This document shows positions 48,867 through 59,551 of a DNA stretch of 64,000 nucleotides, piece after piece. The notes under the pieces were generated by a model. That model ran no database searches. It had not been told where the DNA came from and saw only the letters and a list, made by a program, of their open reading frames with translations. How positions within the stretch are numbered: position 1 is the stretch's first letter; each line of letters opens with the position of its first letter. Both the position numbers and the translations under genes were made by a program. The stretch is from an uncultured Spirochaeta sp. (GTDB taxonomy: Bacteria; Spirochaetota; Spirochaetia; DSM-27196; Alkalispirochaetaceae). The stretch is from contig CAJWEZ010000012.1 in NCBI GenBank assembly GCA_913030605.1, positions 1-64,000 on the forward strand, given 5' to 3'.

Positions 48867-51611
48867 CTACCGAGAAACCGGCACCGATCGCACTGTCATC
48901 CCCGGGCCGATCGGCTCACCACGGCTGGTGTCGCCGGAGGCGCCGTCGGAAGGAAGCTCGAGCGTACCACTCGTGTTGGGCGGCAGCTCCACGGTAACCG
49001 ACATCTCACCATCCCTGATCGCCCAGGAGACGGCGACATCTCCCAGGGGTGACGCATACCGGATGTCGGCCGACGTGATTCCCCCGCCAGGTCGCGGGGC
49101 GATCACAAAACTCCTTTCGCCGATGCGCGACCGGCTAAGGTCGATTCCACCGATCGTGCGGTACATCCACTCCCCCACGGCGCCGTAGGCGTAGTGGTTA
49201 AACGAGTTCATCTCGGCACTCCACATCGTACCGTCCGGCTTCAGGCCGTCCCAGTGCTCCCAGATCGTCGTTGCCCCCTGAGACACCTGGTAGAGCCACG
49301 AGGGGTACTCCTCCCGGGTAAGAAGCGCATAGGCCTCCTCGAGATGTCCGTTCTCAGCGAGCACCGGCAGCAGAAGCGGCGTGCCGAGGAATCCGGTCAC
49401 GAGGTGGTCGTCGTTCTCGCGAATCAGGGCAATCAGGTCCCGAACCGTGCGCGCACGGTGCTCCGGTGGCGCCAGATCGAACGCCAGCGCCAGCAGATGC
49501 GCGGTCTGCGTCCTCGCCGCCAGCCGCCCGGCGGCGGTGTAGTATTCCCGACGGAATGCCTCGACGATGCGTCCGTGCAGATCCTGCAGTTCGGCGGCTT
49601 CCTGCGTACGCCCAAGGGTCTTTGCGGCACGCGCCGTGAGGAGCGTGGAATACGCGTAGTACGCCGTCGCGGTCAGGTCGTTCGGCGTGGCGCCAAAGAA
49701 GCTGCCTTCTTTGGCGTCCAGGGCAACCCAGTCGCCGAAGTGGAAACCGCTGTTCCACAGCACCTCGTTCTCGGCGCGCTGACGGATGAAATCGATCCAC
49801 TTGCGCATGGATGGATACTGCCGTTCCAGCGTCTCACGGTCGTCGTAGCGATCAAGGAGCGTTGTCGGACACACCACCGCCGCGTCGCCCCACCCGGTCG
49901 ACGAATGTGTATCCTGGATGTTCGGATCCCGGTGCATGACCGCCGAAAGCACGTCGGGAATGACGAACGGAACGCCACCATCTTCGTGCTGTTCCAGTGC
50001 GAGGTCCCGGAGCCAGCGACGAAAAAAGCCTCGAACGTCGGTGAGGTACGCCGCGGTCCCCACAAACACCTGGGCGTCGCCGGTCCATCCGAGGCGTTCG
50101 TCGCGCTGCGGACAGTCGGTGGGCACGTGCACCGTGTTGCCTTTCCAGCCCCACAGAATGTTGCGATGAAGCTGGTTGATTCGGTCGTCGGAGCACGAGA
50201 AGCGCAGCGTGGGTTCCATGTCCGAGTGGATCGCCACCGCCGTGAAATAACGATCGGCGTGGTCGTCCAGATCGGCGGCCATGGTCTCCGGAAGCTCGTC
50301 GATTCGGACGTAGCGGAACCCCTGAAAGCTGAAACGCGGCTCCCAGGACCGCGCACCGGACGCGCCGTCCTGTTCGGCACCAATGGTGTACACTATCCTG
50401 TTGCGGGCGCTCCGCAGGTTCTCGGTGTAGAAGTTTCCGTCGGCGTCGAGGACTTCGGCGTGGGAAAGGACGATCCGCTCGCCCGGGTGACCGACAGCCG
50501 CGATCCGAACCCATCCGGTGAGGTTCTGTCCGAAATCGATGACCGTTTCGCCGGCGGGCGTGGTGAACACTCGCTGCGGGGAGAGTGTATCCTGGCGGCG
50601 CACGGGCGGGCCGTCTTCCGGCTCCACGCGGCTGCCGAACGACTCACTGCCCGGAAGCACCTCGCAGGGATGCCACGCAGCAGCGGCGGTTTCCGTGTCG
50701 GCTTCGGCACCGGGCTCACACCAGCCCGGGAGGTCCTGTCCACCGTCGTACTCCTCGCCGTGGTAAAGCTCCGCGTAGACCAGCGGACCGTGGGCCGCCT
50801 CCCAGTATTCGGGCGTATCGGTGGCAACGATCGCGGAGTCCACGAGAGACCGTCGGTTCGCCTCGTCGGTATCCAGAAGCGCAAGCGAAACCGCCGGGCG
50901 GTCACCGTAGAGGTTGCGGGCGTCCAGCCACGTGAGATCGCCGGCGTACCAACCGTAGCCGAGGACGACACCGACCACGTTCTCGCCTTCCCTCAGGAGA
51001 TCGGAGACATCGTACGTCTGATGTGTCAGGCGCTGATCGTAGGCGGTCCATCCCGGCGTCAGCAGATCCTCACCGATGCGAACGCCGTTGATCCAGACCT
51101 CGTAGAGGCCCAGGGCGGTCGCGAGCAGTCGGGGCCGCTCAGGCACGCGATCCAGCGAAAACCGGCGGCGCAGGTACACGGGGCGTGATGCGTCCGGCGG
51201 AGCGAGGGCAACCGGTGCGGCGAGAAACGGAACGTCCCACCCCACACCGACGGCGGCGGTCTCGAACGCCTCCGCCGTACTCCACTCGCTCTCCCCGCCA
51301 GCGCGATCGCGAACCGACACCCGGACGAGGTAGGCCGAAAGCGGCTCCAGCGCCGGGCCGTCCCATGGGATCCCAAGTGTGCGGGCCGACTCGACCCATC
51401 CGGAGTCGCGTACGAGCGTGTGGAACCCCGGTTCCCGCGCGACCTGGATCCGGTACGCCTGCTGTTGAACCGCGCCGTCGTCGTCTGCGGTCCCGGGTAA
51501 CGCCACAGGTCTGCCGGAAGCGTCCAGGCGCCAGCTGATGGCGGGTGTCACGGTCGACAGGACCGCCGGCAGGTTGAGGTAATCGAGTTTGATGTCGGTT
51601 GGAGAAAGCAC
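48867..51611 (-). CDS. GH78 alpha-L-rhamnosidase
   Basis: A 914-residue intracellular enzyme of the GH78 family, which releases terminal alpha-L-rhamnose. The domain order is complete: an N-terminal beta-sandwich (LDYLNLPAVLSTVTPAISWR), the carbohydrate-binding region with YLRRRFSLDRVPERPRLLAT and GWTAYDQRLTHQTYDVSDLL, and the (alpha/alpha)6 catalytic barrel with VPTDCPQRDERLGWTGDAQV, which carries the acidic catalytic residues. A C-terminal beta-sandwich ends the protein (SPLGDVAVSWAIRDGEMSVT). GTG 51611 has AGGA six bases upstream and starts four bases from the permease stop. It is the last gene of the rhamnose-type importer operon. Confidence 0.95.
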   Translation of the reverse strand: MLSPTDIKLDYLNLPAVLSTVTPAISWRLDASGRPVALPGTADDDGAVQQQAYRIQVAREPGFHTLVRDSGWVESARTLGIPWDGPALEPLSAYLVRVSVRDRAGGESEWSTAEAFETAAVGVGWDVPFLAAPVALAPPDASRPVYLRRRFSLDRVPERPRLLATALGLYEVWINGVRIGEDLLTPGWTAYDQRLTHQTYDVSDLLREGENVVGVVLGYGWYAGDLTWLDARNLYGDRPAVSLALLDTDEANRRSLVDSAIVATDTPEYWEAAHGPLVYAELYHGEEYDGGQDLPGWCEPGAEADTETAAAAWHPCEVLPGSESFGSRVEPEDGPPVRRQDTLSPQRVFTTPAGETVIDFGQNLTGWVRIAAVGHPGERIVLSHAEVLDADGNFYTENLRSARNRIVYTIGAEQDGASGARSWEPRFSFQGFRYVRIDELPETMAADLDDHADRYFTAVAIHSDMEPTLRFSCSDDRINQLHRNILWGWKGNTVHVPTDCPQRDERLGWTGDAQVFVGTAAYLTDVRGFFRRWLRDLALEQHEDGGVPFVIPDVLSAVMHRDPNIQDTHSSTGWGDAAVVCPTTLLDRYDDRETLERQYPSMRKWIDFIRQRAENEVLWNSGFHFGDWVALDAKEGSFFGATPNDLTATAYYAYSTLLTARAAKTLGRTQEAAELQDLHGRIVEAFRREYYTAAGRLAARTQTAHLLALAFDLAPPEHRARTVRDLIALIRENDDHLVTGFLGTPLLLPVLAENGHLEEAYALLTREEYPSWLYQVSQGATTIWEHWDGLKPDGTMWSAEMNSFNHYAYGAVGEWMYRTIGGIDLSRSRIGERSFVIAPRPGGGITSADIRYASPLGDVAVSWAIRDGEMSVTVELPPNTSGTLELPSDGASGDTSRGEPIGPGMTVRSVPVSR

Positions 51612-51615
51612 TGTG

Positions 51616-52464
51616 TTATCCTTTGACCGCGCCGGCGACGACTCCCGCCACGATCCGTTTGTTGAAGACGATAAACGCCACGAGCGGCGGCAGGGAAATC
51701 AGGAGCACGTTCGAAAAGAGCAGATTCCACTGCGTCGCGTACCGACTCATGAAGTTGTAAAGCGTAAGCTGGACGGTAACGTTTTCCGCCCCGGGAAGAA
51801 AATACAGCGGATGCACGAAGTCGTTAAAGATGAAGACCGCGGAGAGCACGATCACCGTCGCCGTCACCGGCTTCACCAACGGCAGGATAATCCGCCAGTA
51901 CAGCTGCCACGGTGAGGCCCCTTCGATCAGAGCCGACTCGTCCATCTCCTGCGGGATCGACACCATGTAGGCACGGTACAGGACGATCGTCACCGGCAGG
52001 TTAATGGCGACCTCGATGAGGACCATGCTGTAGAGTGTCTTGAAGATTCCCAGCGTCTGCAAAAGCTTGATCGTGGGCACCACCGCCGGTGGCACCATGA
52101 GTCCGGCGAGCACGAGAAACATGATCGGCGTCACCGCCTTGCCGCGGCGCCGCTGGAGCACCATACCCGACATCGCTCCGACGACGATCAGGATCACGAT
52201 CGATGACACGGTGATCACCGAACTGTTCCAGAACGCCCGCAGGACCGCGCCGTCCCGCGCTGCAATCACCTCCCCGAGGTTTGCCAGGTACTGCGGCGAC
52301 TCGGGGAGCGCCATGCGCATTTCCGCCGCCTGCGGCACGTCCATTCCGGCGTTCAGCGCCACAAAGACGAGCGGTGCACCGAACAGGACGGTAATGAGCA
52401 CGGCAAACACCAGTTGCACGATCTCCCGAATCACCCGCCGGGGAAGTCCGGTCAACGTCATCAC
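51616..52464 (-). CDS. ABC sugar importer permease, MalG type (third importer)
   Basis: A 282-residue permease with about six membrane segments. The EAA loop reads DESALIEGASPWQLYWRIIL followed by Pro; the end KRIVAGVVAGAVKG is family-typical. GTG 52464 has AGGAGG seven bases upstream and overlaps the stop of the partner permease; ATG 52461 is the alternative. The GH78 gene follows by four bases. Confidence 0.9.
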   Translation of the reverse strand: MMTLTGLPRRVIREIVQLVFAVLITVLFGAPLVFVALNAGMDVPQAAEMRMALPESPQYLANLGEVIAARDGAVLRAFWNSSVITVSSIVILIVVGAMSGMVLQRRRGKAVTPIMFLVLAGLMVPPAVVPTIKLLQTLGIFKTLYSMVLIEVAINLPVTIVLYRAYMVSIPQEMDESALIEGASPWQLYWRIILPLVKPVTATVIVLSAVFIFNDFVHPLYFLPGAENVTVQLTLYNFMSRYATQWNLLFSNVLLISLPPLVAFIVFNKRIVAGVVAGAVKG

Positions 52465-53327
52465 AGCGTCACCTCCTTCCGATTAAGAAACCAGAACAGC
52501 GGTACGGCGATCGCCGCAACCACGAAGAAAAGAATGACGTTTCCGGCCGTCGCGAGTCCGTAGAAACCGGCCTGGTACTGTTTGTAGATGATTGACGCGA
52601 TCAGGTCGGTGGAGAACCCGGGCCCCCCGCCGGTCATCGTCCAGACGAGGTCGAAGGTGCGAAGCCCGCCGATCATCGCCAGCAGAAGGACGGAGTTGGT
52701 CGCCGGTCGCGAGAGCGGCACGGTCACGTGCCACACCTGGCGCCAGAAGCCCCCACCGTCGATGGACACCGCCTCGTAGTAGTCGCGCGGGATCGCCTGC
52801 ATTCCGGCGATGAAAATCACCGTGGCGATGCCGACGCCGCGCCACACGTCCACGAGAGACACCGAGAGCATCGCGATGTCCACGTTCCCGAGCCAGTTGG
52901 GACCACTGATCCCGAACAGAGCCAGGGTGCGGTTGATCGCACCGTGCGCGGGATGCATGAGGCGCCGAAAGGTGATACCGACGGCGACGATACTGAGGAT
53001 CGTCGGAAAGAACACGATCGAGCGCAGAAACCCCGTGAATCGGATCCCCATCGTCAGGACAAGTCCCAGCGCGAAGCCAAGGACGACCTTCGACAGGGCG
53101 GTTACGGTCGCGAAAAACAGCGTGTTCCGGAATCCAACCTTGAGTGAGGACTCCTGGAAAAACATGATGAAGTTCTCGAGCCCGATAAACTCCCAGTCGA
53201 AGAGCGTCCACCGCGTGAGACTGAAAAAGAACGACATGAACGTGGGCGCGATAAAAAAGGTCACGTAGATCAGACCCGCGGGAACGAGGAACCAATAGCT
53301 GTACGTGTTGTTGAGCAGCTTCTTCAT
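52461..53327 (-). CDS. ABC sugar importer permease, MalF type (third importer)
   Basis: A 288-residue permease beginning MKKLLNNTYSYWFLVPAGLI with about six membrane segments; the EAA loop reads YEAVSIDGGGFWRQVWHVTV followed by Pro. ATG 53327 has TGGAG nine bases upstream. It follows the binding-protein gene after a perfect hairpin (53350-53370). No ATPase gene in the operon. Confidence 0.92.
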   Translation of the reverse strand: MKKLLNNTYSYWFLVPAGLIYVTFFIAPTFMSFFFSLTRWTLFDWEFIGLENFIMFFQESSLKVGFRNTLFFATVTALSKVVLGFALGLVLTMGIRFTGFLRSIVFFPTILSIVAVGITFRRLMHPAHGAINRTLALFGISGPNWLGNVDIAMLSVSLVDVWRGVGIATVIFIAGMQAIPRDYYEAVSIDGGGFWRQVWHVTVPLSRPATNSVLLLAMIGGLRTFDLVWTMTGGGPGFSTDLIASIIYKQYQAGFYGLATAGNVILFFVVAAIAVPLFWFLNRKEVTL

Positions 53328-53349
53328 AGTGCGTCTCCAAAAACACGGC

Positions 53350-53370
53350 ACCCGGGACACTGTCCCGGGT
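53350..53370 (-). other. Perfect 10-bp stem-loop between binding-protein and permease genes
   Basis: ACCCGGGACA (53350-53359) and TGTCCCGGGT (53361-53370) are exact complements around a single base, so in RNA about eight pairs close a five-base loop. It lies 34 bases after the stop of the binding-protein gene and is the third case of this arrangement in the window. Confidence 0.6.
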
Positions 53371-53404
53371 ACCGATCTGGAATGACCTTCACGTCGGGGA
53401 AGGT

Positions 53405-54712
53405 TTACCAGCCCTCAAGACCGAGCTGGCGTGCCTGACGCACAACGTCGCGGTCGTACTCTGCGGCGCCCTCTTCAGCCGATACGAGGCCGAGACCAAC
53501 CTGCACCAGAATCTGCTCAAGGTTGGGCCCCTTGATCGGGGAAAGGAACTCGAGAGCGGGGGCGGTAAGACCGTTGTTCACGTAGGTCAGCATCTCTTGA
53601 ACCGCCGGATAGGCGTCGTCGAGCTCAACACCTTCGATCACCATCGGGCCGGTGACGGTTCGGGCGCTCAGGAACGCCTCCACGCCGGCGTCGGACACGA
53701 AGTACTCAACAAAGCGGGTGGCGGCGTCGACGTTTTCACCGTCCGCGTACACCGCCAGCGTCGCCGGCATCCACAACGTCACACCGTGGTCGTCGGGATC
53801 GGAGCCGGGCTGTCCAAAGAACCCGATGTCGTTGATCAGGTCGCCGTGGGCGGCTTCGATGTTCGGGAGAACGACCGTCAGCATCGGATAGTGGGCCGCT
53901 TCACCCGTCGCCACCATCGCCAGAGCTTCGTCAAAGGTCGTCGCAACCGGGTTGGCGCTGAAATATCCCGCATCGTGCACTTCCTGCATCTTCTGGAAGC
54001 CGCGCAGGGCGATCGGCGTGTCCGCGAAATGCGCTTCGTTGGCGGTATAGTCCGCGGCGAAATCGGGATACTCGCTGTAGACGTTGTAAAAGTCGCCGAG
54101 GACGATGATCTGTGCGGTCCACGTGTCCGCGAAGGACGCAGCCACCGGCTCGATACCGGCAGCCTCAACCGCCGCAAGATTCTCCATCAGCTGATCCCAG
54201 GTATGGGGCACCTCGAGGCCGAGTTCCTCGTAGACGCGACGGTTGTAGTACCAGCCACCGCCGAAGGCACTGTCGGCGGGGATACCGTACACGCCATCAC
54301 CGACACTGACCGTTTCCTTGAAGGAATCGAGAATACGATCCATGAAGGACATGTCGCTCAGATCCACGAAGTGGCGCTCCGGACTCAGTGCTTTGAACAG
54401 CGAACCGGAGTTGTAGTACATGAGGTCGGCCATCTCACCGGTGGCGAGGCGCGTCTTGACAACGTTGTCGCCTTCAGTACCGCCAGGGCGCAGCTCGATC
54501 TCCACGCGGATGCCGAGTTCTTCTTCGGCGCGGGCCGCGACAGCCTCGATTCCCTCGATCGGGGACTGGTTGTCCACCAGCAGTGTCAGCTCGGTGATCT
54601 CCTGCCCGTCGCCAGTCGCTTCGGATCCGGTCTCGCCCTGACCTCCGGCAAAAACCGGCAGTGTCAGCGCCACAATCGCAATCACGGTTACCATGATGAT
54701 CCGTGTTTTCAT
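53405..54712 (-). CDS. ABC sugar importer, extracellular solute-binding protein (third importer)
   Basis: A 435-residue family 1 binding protein. The signal peptide MKTRIIMVTVIAIVALTLPV ends at FAGGQGETG, the spirochaete-like cleavage pattern shared with the other two. The mature part has ITELTLLVDNQSPIEGIEAV, MADLMYYNSGSLFKALSPER and FGQPGSDPDDHGVTLWMP. AGGAGG lies nine bases before the ATG. It heads the operon with two permeases and the GH78 rhamnosidase, so rhamnose-containing oligosaccharides are the likely ligands. The YesM/YesN-type pair just upstream probably controls it. Confidence 0.92.
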   Translation of the reverse strand: MKTRIIMVTVIAIVALTLPVFAGGQGETGSEATGDGQEITELTLLVDNQSPIEGIEAVAARAEEELGIRVEIELRPGGTEGDNVVKTRLATGEMADLMYYNSGSLFKALSPERHFVDLSDMSFMDRILDSFKETVSVGDGVYGIPADSAFGGGWYYNRRVYEELGLEVPHTWDQLMENLAAVEAAGIEPVAASFADTWTAQIIVLGDFYNVYSEYPDFAADYTANEAHFADTPIALRGFQKMQEVHDAGYFSANPVATTFDEALAMVATGEAAHYPMLTVVLPNIEAAHGDLINDIGFFGQPGSDPDDHGVTLWMPATLAVYADGENVDAATRFVEYFVSDAGVEAFLSARTVTGPMVIEGVELDDAYPAVQEMLTYVNNGLTAPALEFLSPIKGPNLEQILVQVGLGLVSAEEGAAEYDRDVVRQARQLGLEGW

Positions 54713-54801
54713 ACGGACACACCTCCTTATTGGGTAGTACGGCTACGGTATACCTGGATTCGGAACGCGAGATATGGACAGATCCGGTCCACGCTATGCA
54801 C

Positions 54802-56265
54802 TCAGGAGGTATCTCCCGCGTCGTCGCGGAATTCCGACGGCGATACCCCAATCTGGGCCTTGAACACCCGACTGAAGTAGAACTGGTCCCGGAATCCGGA
54901 CGCCGCGGCGACCTCCTTGATTGAGAGGGATGGATCGCTTCGCAGGAGATCCTGAGCCAGGTCGATCCGCAACCGTGTAACATACTCGCCGAGTGGTTCA
55001 CCCTGGTGCCGCCGGAACAGTTTTCCGACGTAGTCCGGGGAGAGGCGGAAGCGTTCGGCCACAATCGCGACGGACAGTTCGTCTCCAATATGGTCGTTCA
55101 CCCATGCACGAATTTCCCGGAACGACTCCGGAAGATCCGCCTCCGACGCGTCGATCTGGAGGATAGTGTCCAGTCCCTCGGCGATCGCCCGATAGTCCCG
55201 CGGCGCCACCAGAAGCTCGTCGATGGCCGCGACCCTGACTTCGCCGAGCACGGTACGTGAGCATTCGTCCAGGTCGGCGCGGACACCGGCGAGGGGCGTA
55301 TCCTGACGTTCCCAGCGTGCGGCCAGATCCGGAATCAGTGCCGCCAGCAGCCGGCGACTGTGCGATTCCGCCGCGTAGGCAAGCTGCCGTCGCAGCGATG
55401 CGTCGACGACCCGACACGAGGACTCCTGCACCGAGGGATCCACCTCACCGTGTGATGCCGGCCTGACTGAAGCGTCCATGACGCGTACCATTTCCCGTAT
55501 CGCGGCGCCCGCCTCGCGCCGTTCCACCGGGCGCGGCCAGATCACCCACGTGACACCGGTGCCGATGCCCTCGCCGCCCGACACCTCGGGCGCGCTGCGA
55601 ACGCCGGCGACCGCCTCGCGAAACCGTCTCGTGTCCAGATCGGACGCGGGGCCGGCATCACCGACCACAACGACCTCCCGCTGATCGCGCCCGGGGAGGA
55701 TAACCACGCCGGCCGATGACCGGAATCGGTCCTCCTGAAGCGTCACCGGTCCTGCCATACGCGGGATCAGACCACCGAAACGAACCGCCGCAAGGTACGC
55801 CTTCTCCGGGAAGGGCGGCGTTGGAACGACCGCGTCGCCCTCCGTTCCGACGGCTCGTGCGACCTCTCGTGCGATCCCGAGCGCACGGCGACGCTCGATT
55901 TGTGCCACCAGACGGTCCAGGACCGATCGCATTCTCGCCGCGCCCGCCGGTTTCAGAACGTAGTCGACCGCGCCACCGGTGAGGGCCCCGCGGACGTACT
56001 CATAATCGTCGTGGCCGCTGAGAACCAGCACCGGGACCGCGTTTCCCCGCTCCCTGAGCGCGTTGATCAGTCCGATTCCATCGAGGACCGGCATGCGGGT
56101 GTCGGTAATCACCAGGTCCGGGTGGTTGGATGAGAGATACTCAAGCGCCTGCTCGCCGTGTTCAGCCTCCGCCACAACCCGGAACCCGGGGCAGTGCTCG
56201 TTGACAACGGCCCGGACGTAGCGTCGCGCAGCCGGTTCGTCCTCCACCACCAGCACGTCAAACAT
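54802..56265 (-). CDS. YesN-type response regulator with AraC DNA-binding domain
   Basis: A 487-residue regulator. The receiver domain (1-120) has the acidic pocket Glu8-Asp9 and phospho-acceptor Asp55 (LVITDTRMPVLDG), followed by a variable middle part of about 250 residues. The C-terminal AraC-type double helix-turn-helix has LSVAIVAERFRLSPDYVGKL and IKEVAAASGFRDQFYFSRVF, ending in the GVSPSEFR pattern. ATG 56265 begins inside the 3' end of the kinase gene (eight-base overlap). It is typical of the YesN family, which activates adjacent sugar-importer operons. Confidence 0.9.
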   Translation of the reverse strand: MFDVLVVEDEPAARRYVRAVVNEHCPGFRVVAEAEHGEQALEYLSSNHPDLVITDTRMPVLDGIGLINALRERGNAVPVLVLSGHDDYEYVRGALTGGAVDYVLKPAGAARMRSVLDRLVAQIERRRALGIAREVARAVGTEGDAVVPTPPFPEKAYLAAVRFGGLIPRMAGPVTLQEDRFRSSAGVVILPGRDQREVVVVGDAGPASDLDTRRFREAVAGVRSAPEVSGGEGIGTGVTWVIWPRPVERREAGAAIREMVRVMDASVRPASHGEVDPSVQESSCRVVDASLRRQLAYAAESHSRRLLAALIPDLAARWERQDTPLAGVRADLDECSRTVLGEVRVAAIDELLVAPRDYRAIAEGLDTILQIDASEADLPESFREIRAWVNDHIGDELSVAIVAERFRLSPDYVGKLFRRHQGEPLGEYVTRLRIDLAQDLLRSDPSLSIKEVAAASGFRDQFYFSRVFKAQIGVSPSEFRDDAGDTS

Positions 56266-58099
56266 CGGCCGTTTCCTCGACCACCACGGGCGCCGCGATC
56301 TCCACGATCGCACCACCGCCGGTTCGATTCGCCATGGTCCACTCAAGCCGTCCGTCGAAAAAAAGTGCCATTCGGCTGTAGGTGTTGAGAATCCCCAGAC
56401 CACCGATCTCCAGGCCCCGGCCGGCGCGCTCCTCGGATATTTCGTTGTCCACCGCGCGAAGACTCGCCTGGAGCTCCTCCAGTCGCTGCGGCGAAAACCC
56501 TTTGCCGCGGTCGGCAACGGAGATCCGCCACAAGGCGCCCTCACGTGCACCCCGGATCTCGATCTCGATCGGGTCGGGACTGTCCCGATAGCCGTGTGCG
56601 ATCGCGTTTTCGGCAAGCTGCTGCAGGACGATTTTGGGAATCTGCGCGTCCATGATCGATTCGTCGATCTCGACGGTCGCCCGCAGGCGCGATTCCAGGC
56701 GATTCTCCATGAGGTACAGGTATGCCTGCACGTGATCCACTTCATCACGGATTCGGGCGAACCGGGTTGTTGTGGCGGTGGAATAGCGGAGCATCGAGGC
56801 CAGACCGTCGCACATTTCCCCGATAACGGTATCGCCCAGCTCGAGTCCGCGATTGGCCACCACCGTGAGCGTGTTGTACAGAAAGTGCGGGTTCACCTGC
56901 GCCTGGAGCGAATCGAGGCGCGCCCGCACCGCGGCGGTATGCGCCGCGATCTCACGGCCGACGGCCACATCCAGCCGCGTCTTCATCCTGTTCACGGCCC
57001 GGTCCAGCGCCACCAGCTCGTCGTTGTAGTGTTCGATCGGCGGACCGACGCCCAGGTTCTGCAGGTCCGTCGCCTCGATGTTGGCCTCAATCTCCCGCAG
57101 CGGTCTGGTCAGCGCCCGTGACGAAAAGTAGGTATACGCCACCGACACCAGAAAGATGACGCCGCCGAGAGCGGCGATCAGCGCCTGCGTCACACCGAGG
57201 GCATCGACAAGAATGTCACTGTTTACAGCGATCACGACCCTGCCCCACCCGGACTCCATCGGCGCCACCGCAACAAACTCGCGATGACCCGTTTCCTCCC
57301 GGTACACAAAACCCGCGGAGGTCGTCGCCTGCGCGAGGTACGCCTCCCGTTCGCGCTCGGAGAGGGGCCGACTCGCGTGGAGGATCTCACCGGATGGTTT
57401 CACTGCGATGACGGTTGCAAGCTGGTTGTTGACACCTTCGATCGATGTGGTCAGGAGCGCGTCCAACGAGGACATCGACTGGTACGCACCGAGGATCGCG
57501 AGCGATCCGTTCGCGCCCCGAATCGACCGGGCAACGCCGAACTGGAGGTCGTCGTCCAGGGTCGTCCATGGATCGATGAACGGGCCCACCACTACCGGTG
57601 GACCGTCGGCGGCGAAAACGGTCTCGTGCCACGGCGGAAGCACGCCCCATTCGCCGTGTCCCCGCACCATGCGATGGGCGAGGTAATCGCTCGAAAAAAG
57701 ATCACCCGCACGCGTGTTTGCCACGACCTCAAGCTGTTCGCGATAGAACGAGTGCATGGAGAGCGATCTGGCGATCGTCTGTGCTGCGCTTTCCATCGTG
57801 ACGGAGGGACCTGCATCGCCCCGTGGCGTGGTGTCGAGGGTGACCAGGGCGGTCTTGAACTCCGCATCCGACATCAGATTGATGAGGACGAAGTCCATGG
57901 AACTGAGGACATCGTCCAGCTGACGCGCGATCCTGTCGCCGATGAGCGTGTAGGTTTCCCGGGCACGGCGCTCCAGGAACCGCGCATGGTACCGGTAGAA
58001 CGCGACTCCCAGCGCGAGGATAAGGAGCAGCACCAGGGCCCCGTAGGTCATGAGCATCCTGGTCTGGAACCGGAATACCGGCAGTCTCAATCGTCCCAT
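56258..58099 (-). CDS. YesM/LytS-type sensor histidine kinase
   Basis: A 613-residue membrane sensor. One N-terminal segment (MLMTYGALVLLLILALGVAF), an extracytoplasmic sensing region of about 260 residues (dCache-like), a second segment (LIAALGGVIFLVSVAYTYFS), a HAMP linker (LTRPLREIEANIEATDLQNL) and the His-kinase motif LQAQVNPHFLYNTLTVVANR. The ATPase part has LQQLAENAIAHGY and GLGILNTYSRM. It would sense the sugar or its binding protein and phosphorylate the adjacent YesN-type regulator. ATG 58099 has no clear ribosome binding site; Met15 or Met17 are alternatives. Confidence 0.9.
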   Translation of the reverse strand: MGRLRLPVFRFQTRMLMTYGALVLLLILALGVAFYRYHARFLERRARETYTLIGDRIARQLDDVLSSMDFVLINLMSDAEFKTALVTLDTTPRGDAGPSVTMESAAQTIARSLSMHSFYREQLEVVANTRAGDLFSSDYLAHRMVRGHGEWGVLPPWHETVFAADGPPVVVGPFIDPWTTLDDDLQFGVARSIRGANGSLAILGAYQSMSSLDALLTTSIEGVNNQLATVIAVKPSGEILHASRPLSEREREAYLAQATTSAGFVYREETGHREFVAVAPMESGWGRVVIAVNSDILVDALGVTQALIAALGGVIFLVSVAYTYFSSRALTRPLREIEANIEATDLQNLGVGPPIEHYNDELVALDRAVNRMKTRLDVAVGREIAAHTAAVRARLDSLQAQVNPHFLYNTLTVVANRGLELGDTVIGEMCDGLASMLRYSTATTTRFARIRDEVDHVQAYLYLMENRLESRLRATVEIDESIMDAQIPKIVLQQLAENAIAHGYRDSPDPIEIEIRGAREGALWRISVADRGKGFSPQRLEELQASLRAVDNEISEERAGRGLEIGGLGILNTYSRMALFFDGRLEWTMANRTGGGAIVEIAAPVVVEETADV

Positions 58100-58104
58100 T
58101 ACCA

Positions 58105-58158
58105 GGCATTGTACCCGGCATCGGCCGATCCGGGGAGGAACCCCGGACCGGGAATGCC
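58105..58158 (-). terminator. Extended hairpin between the aldo/keto reductase and kinase genes
   Basis: TCCGGGG (58129-58135) pairs with CCCCGGA (58141-58147) around AGGAA, and this is nested in an outer stem of CCCGG (58114-58118) with CCGGG (58148-58152) and GGCATT (58105-58110) with AATGCC (58153-58158). It follows the aldo/keto reductase stop at 58179. A TACAAT on the minus strand within it may be the -10 of the kinase gene. Confidence 0.55.
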
Positions 58159-58178
58159 GTACGCGTCCGCGGGACGGT

Positions 58179-59547
<1,369 letters not shown>

Positions 59548-59551
<4 letters not shown>

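Noticed and set aside
49194-51188. 664-residue frame antisense to the rhamnosidase
   Set aside because: GH78 motifs are intact on the minus strand; the plus-strand frame has no domain and a composition typical of a shadow.
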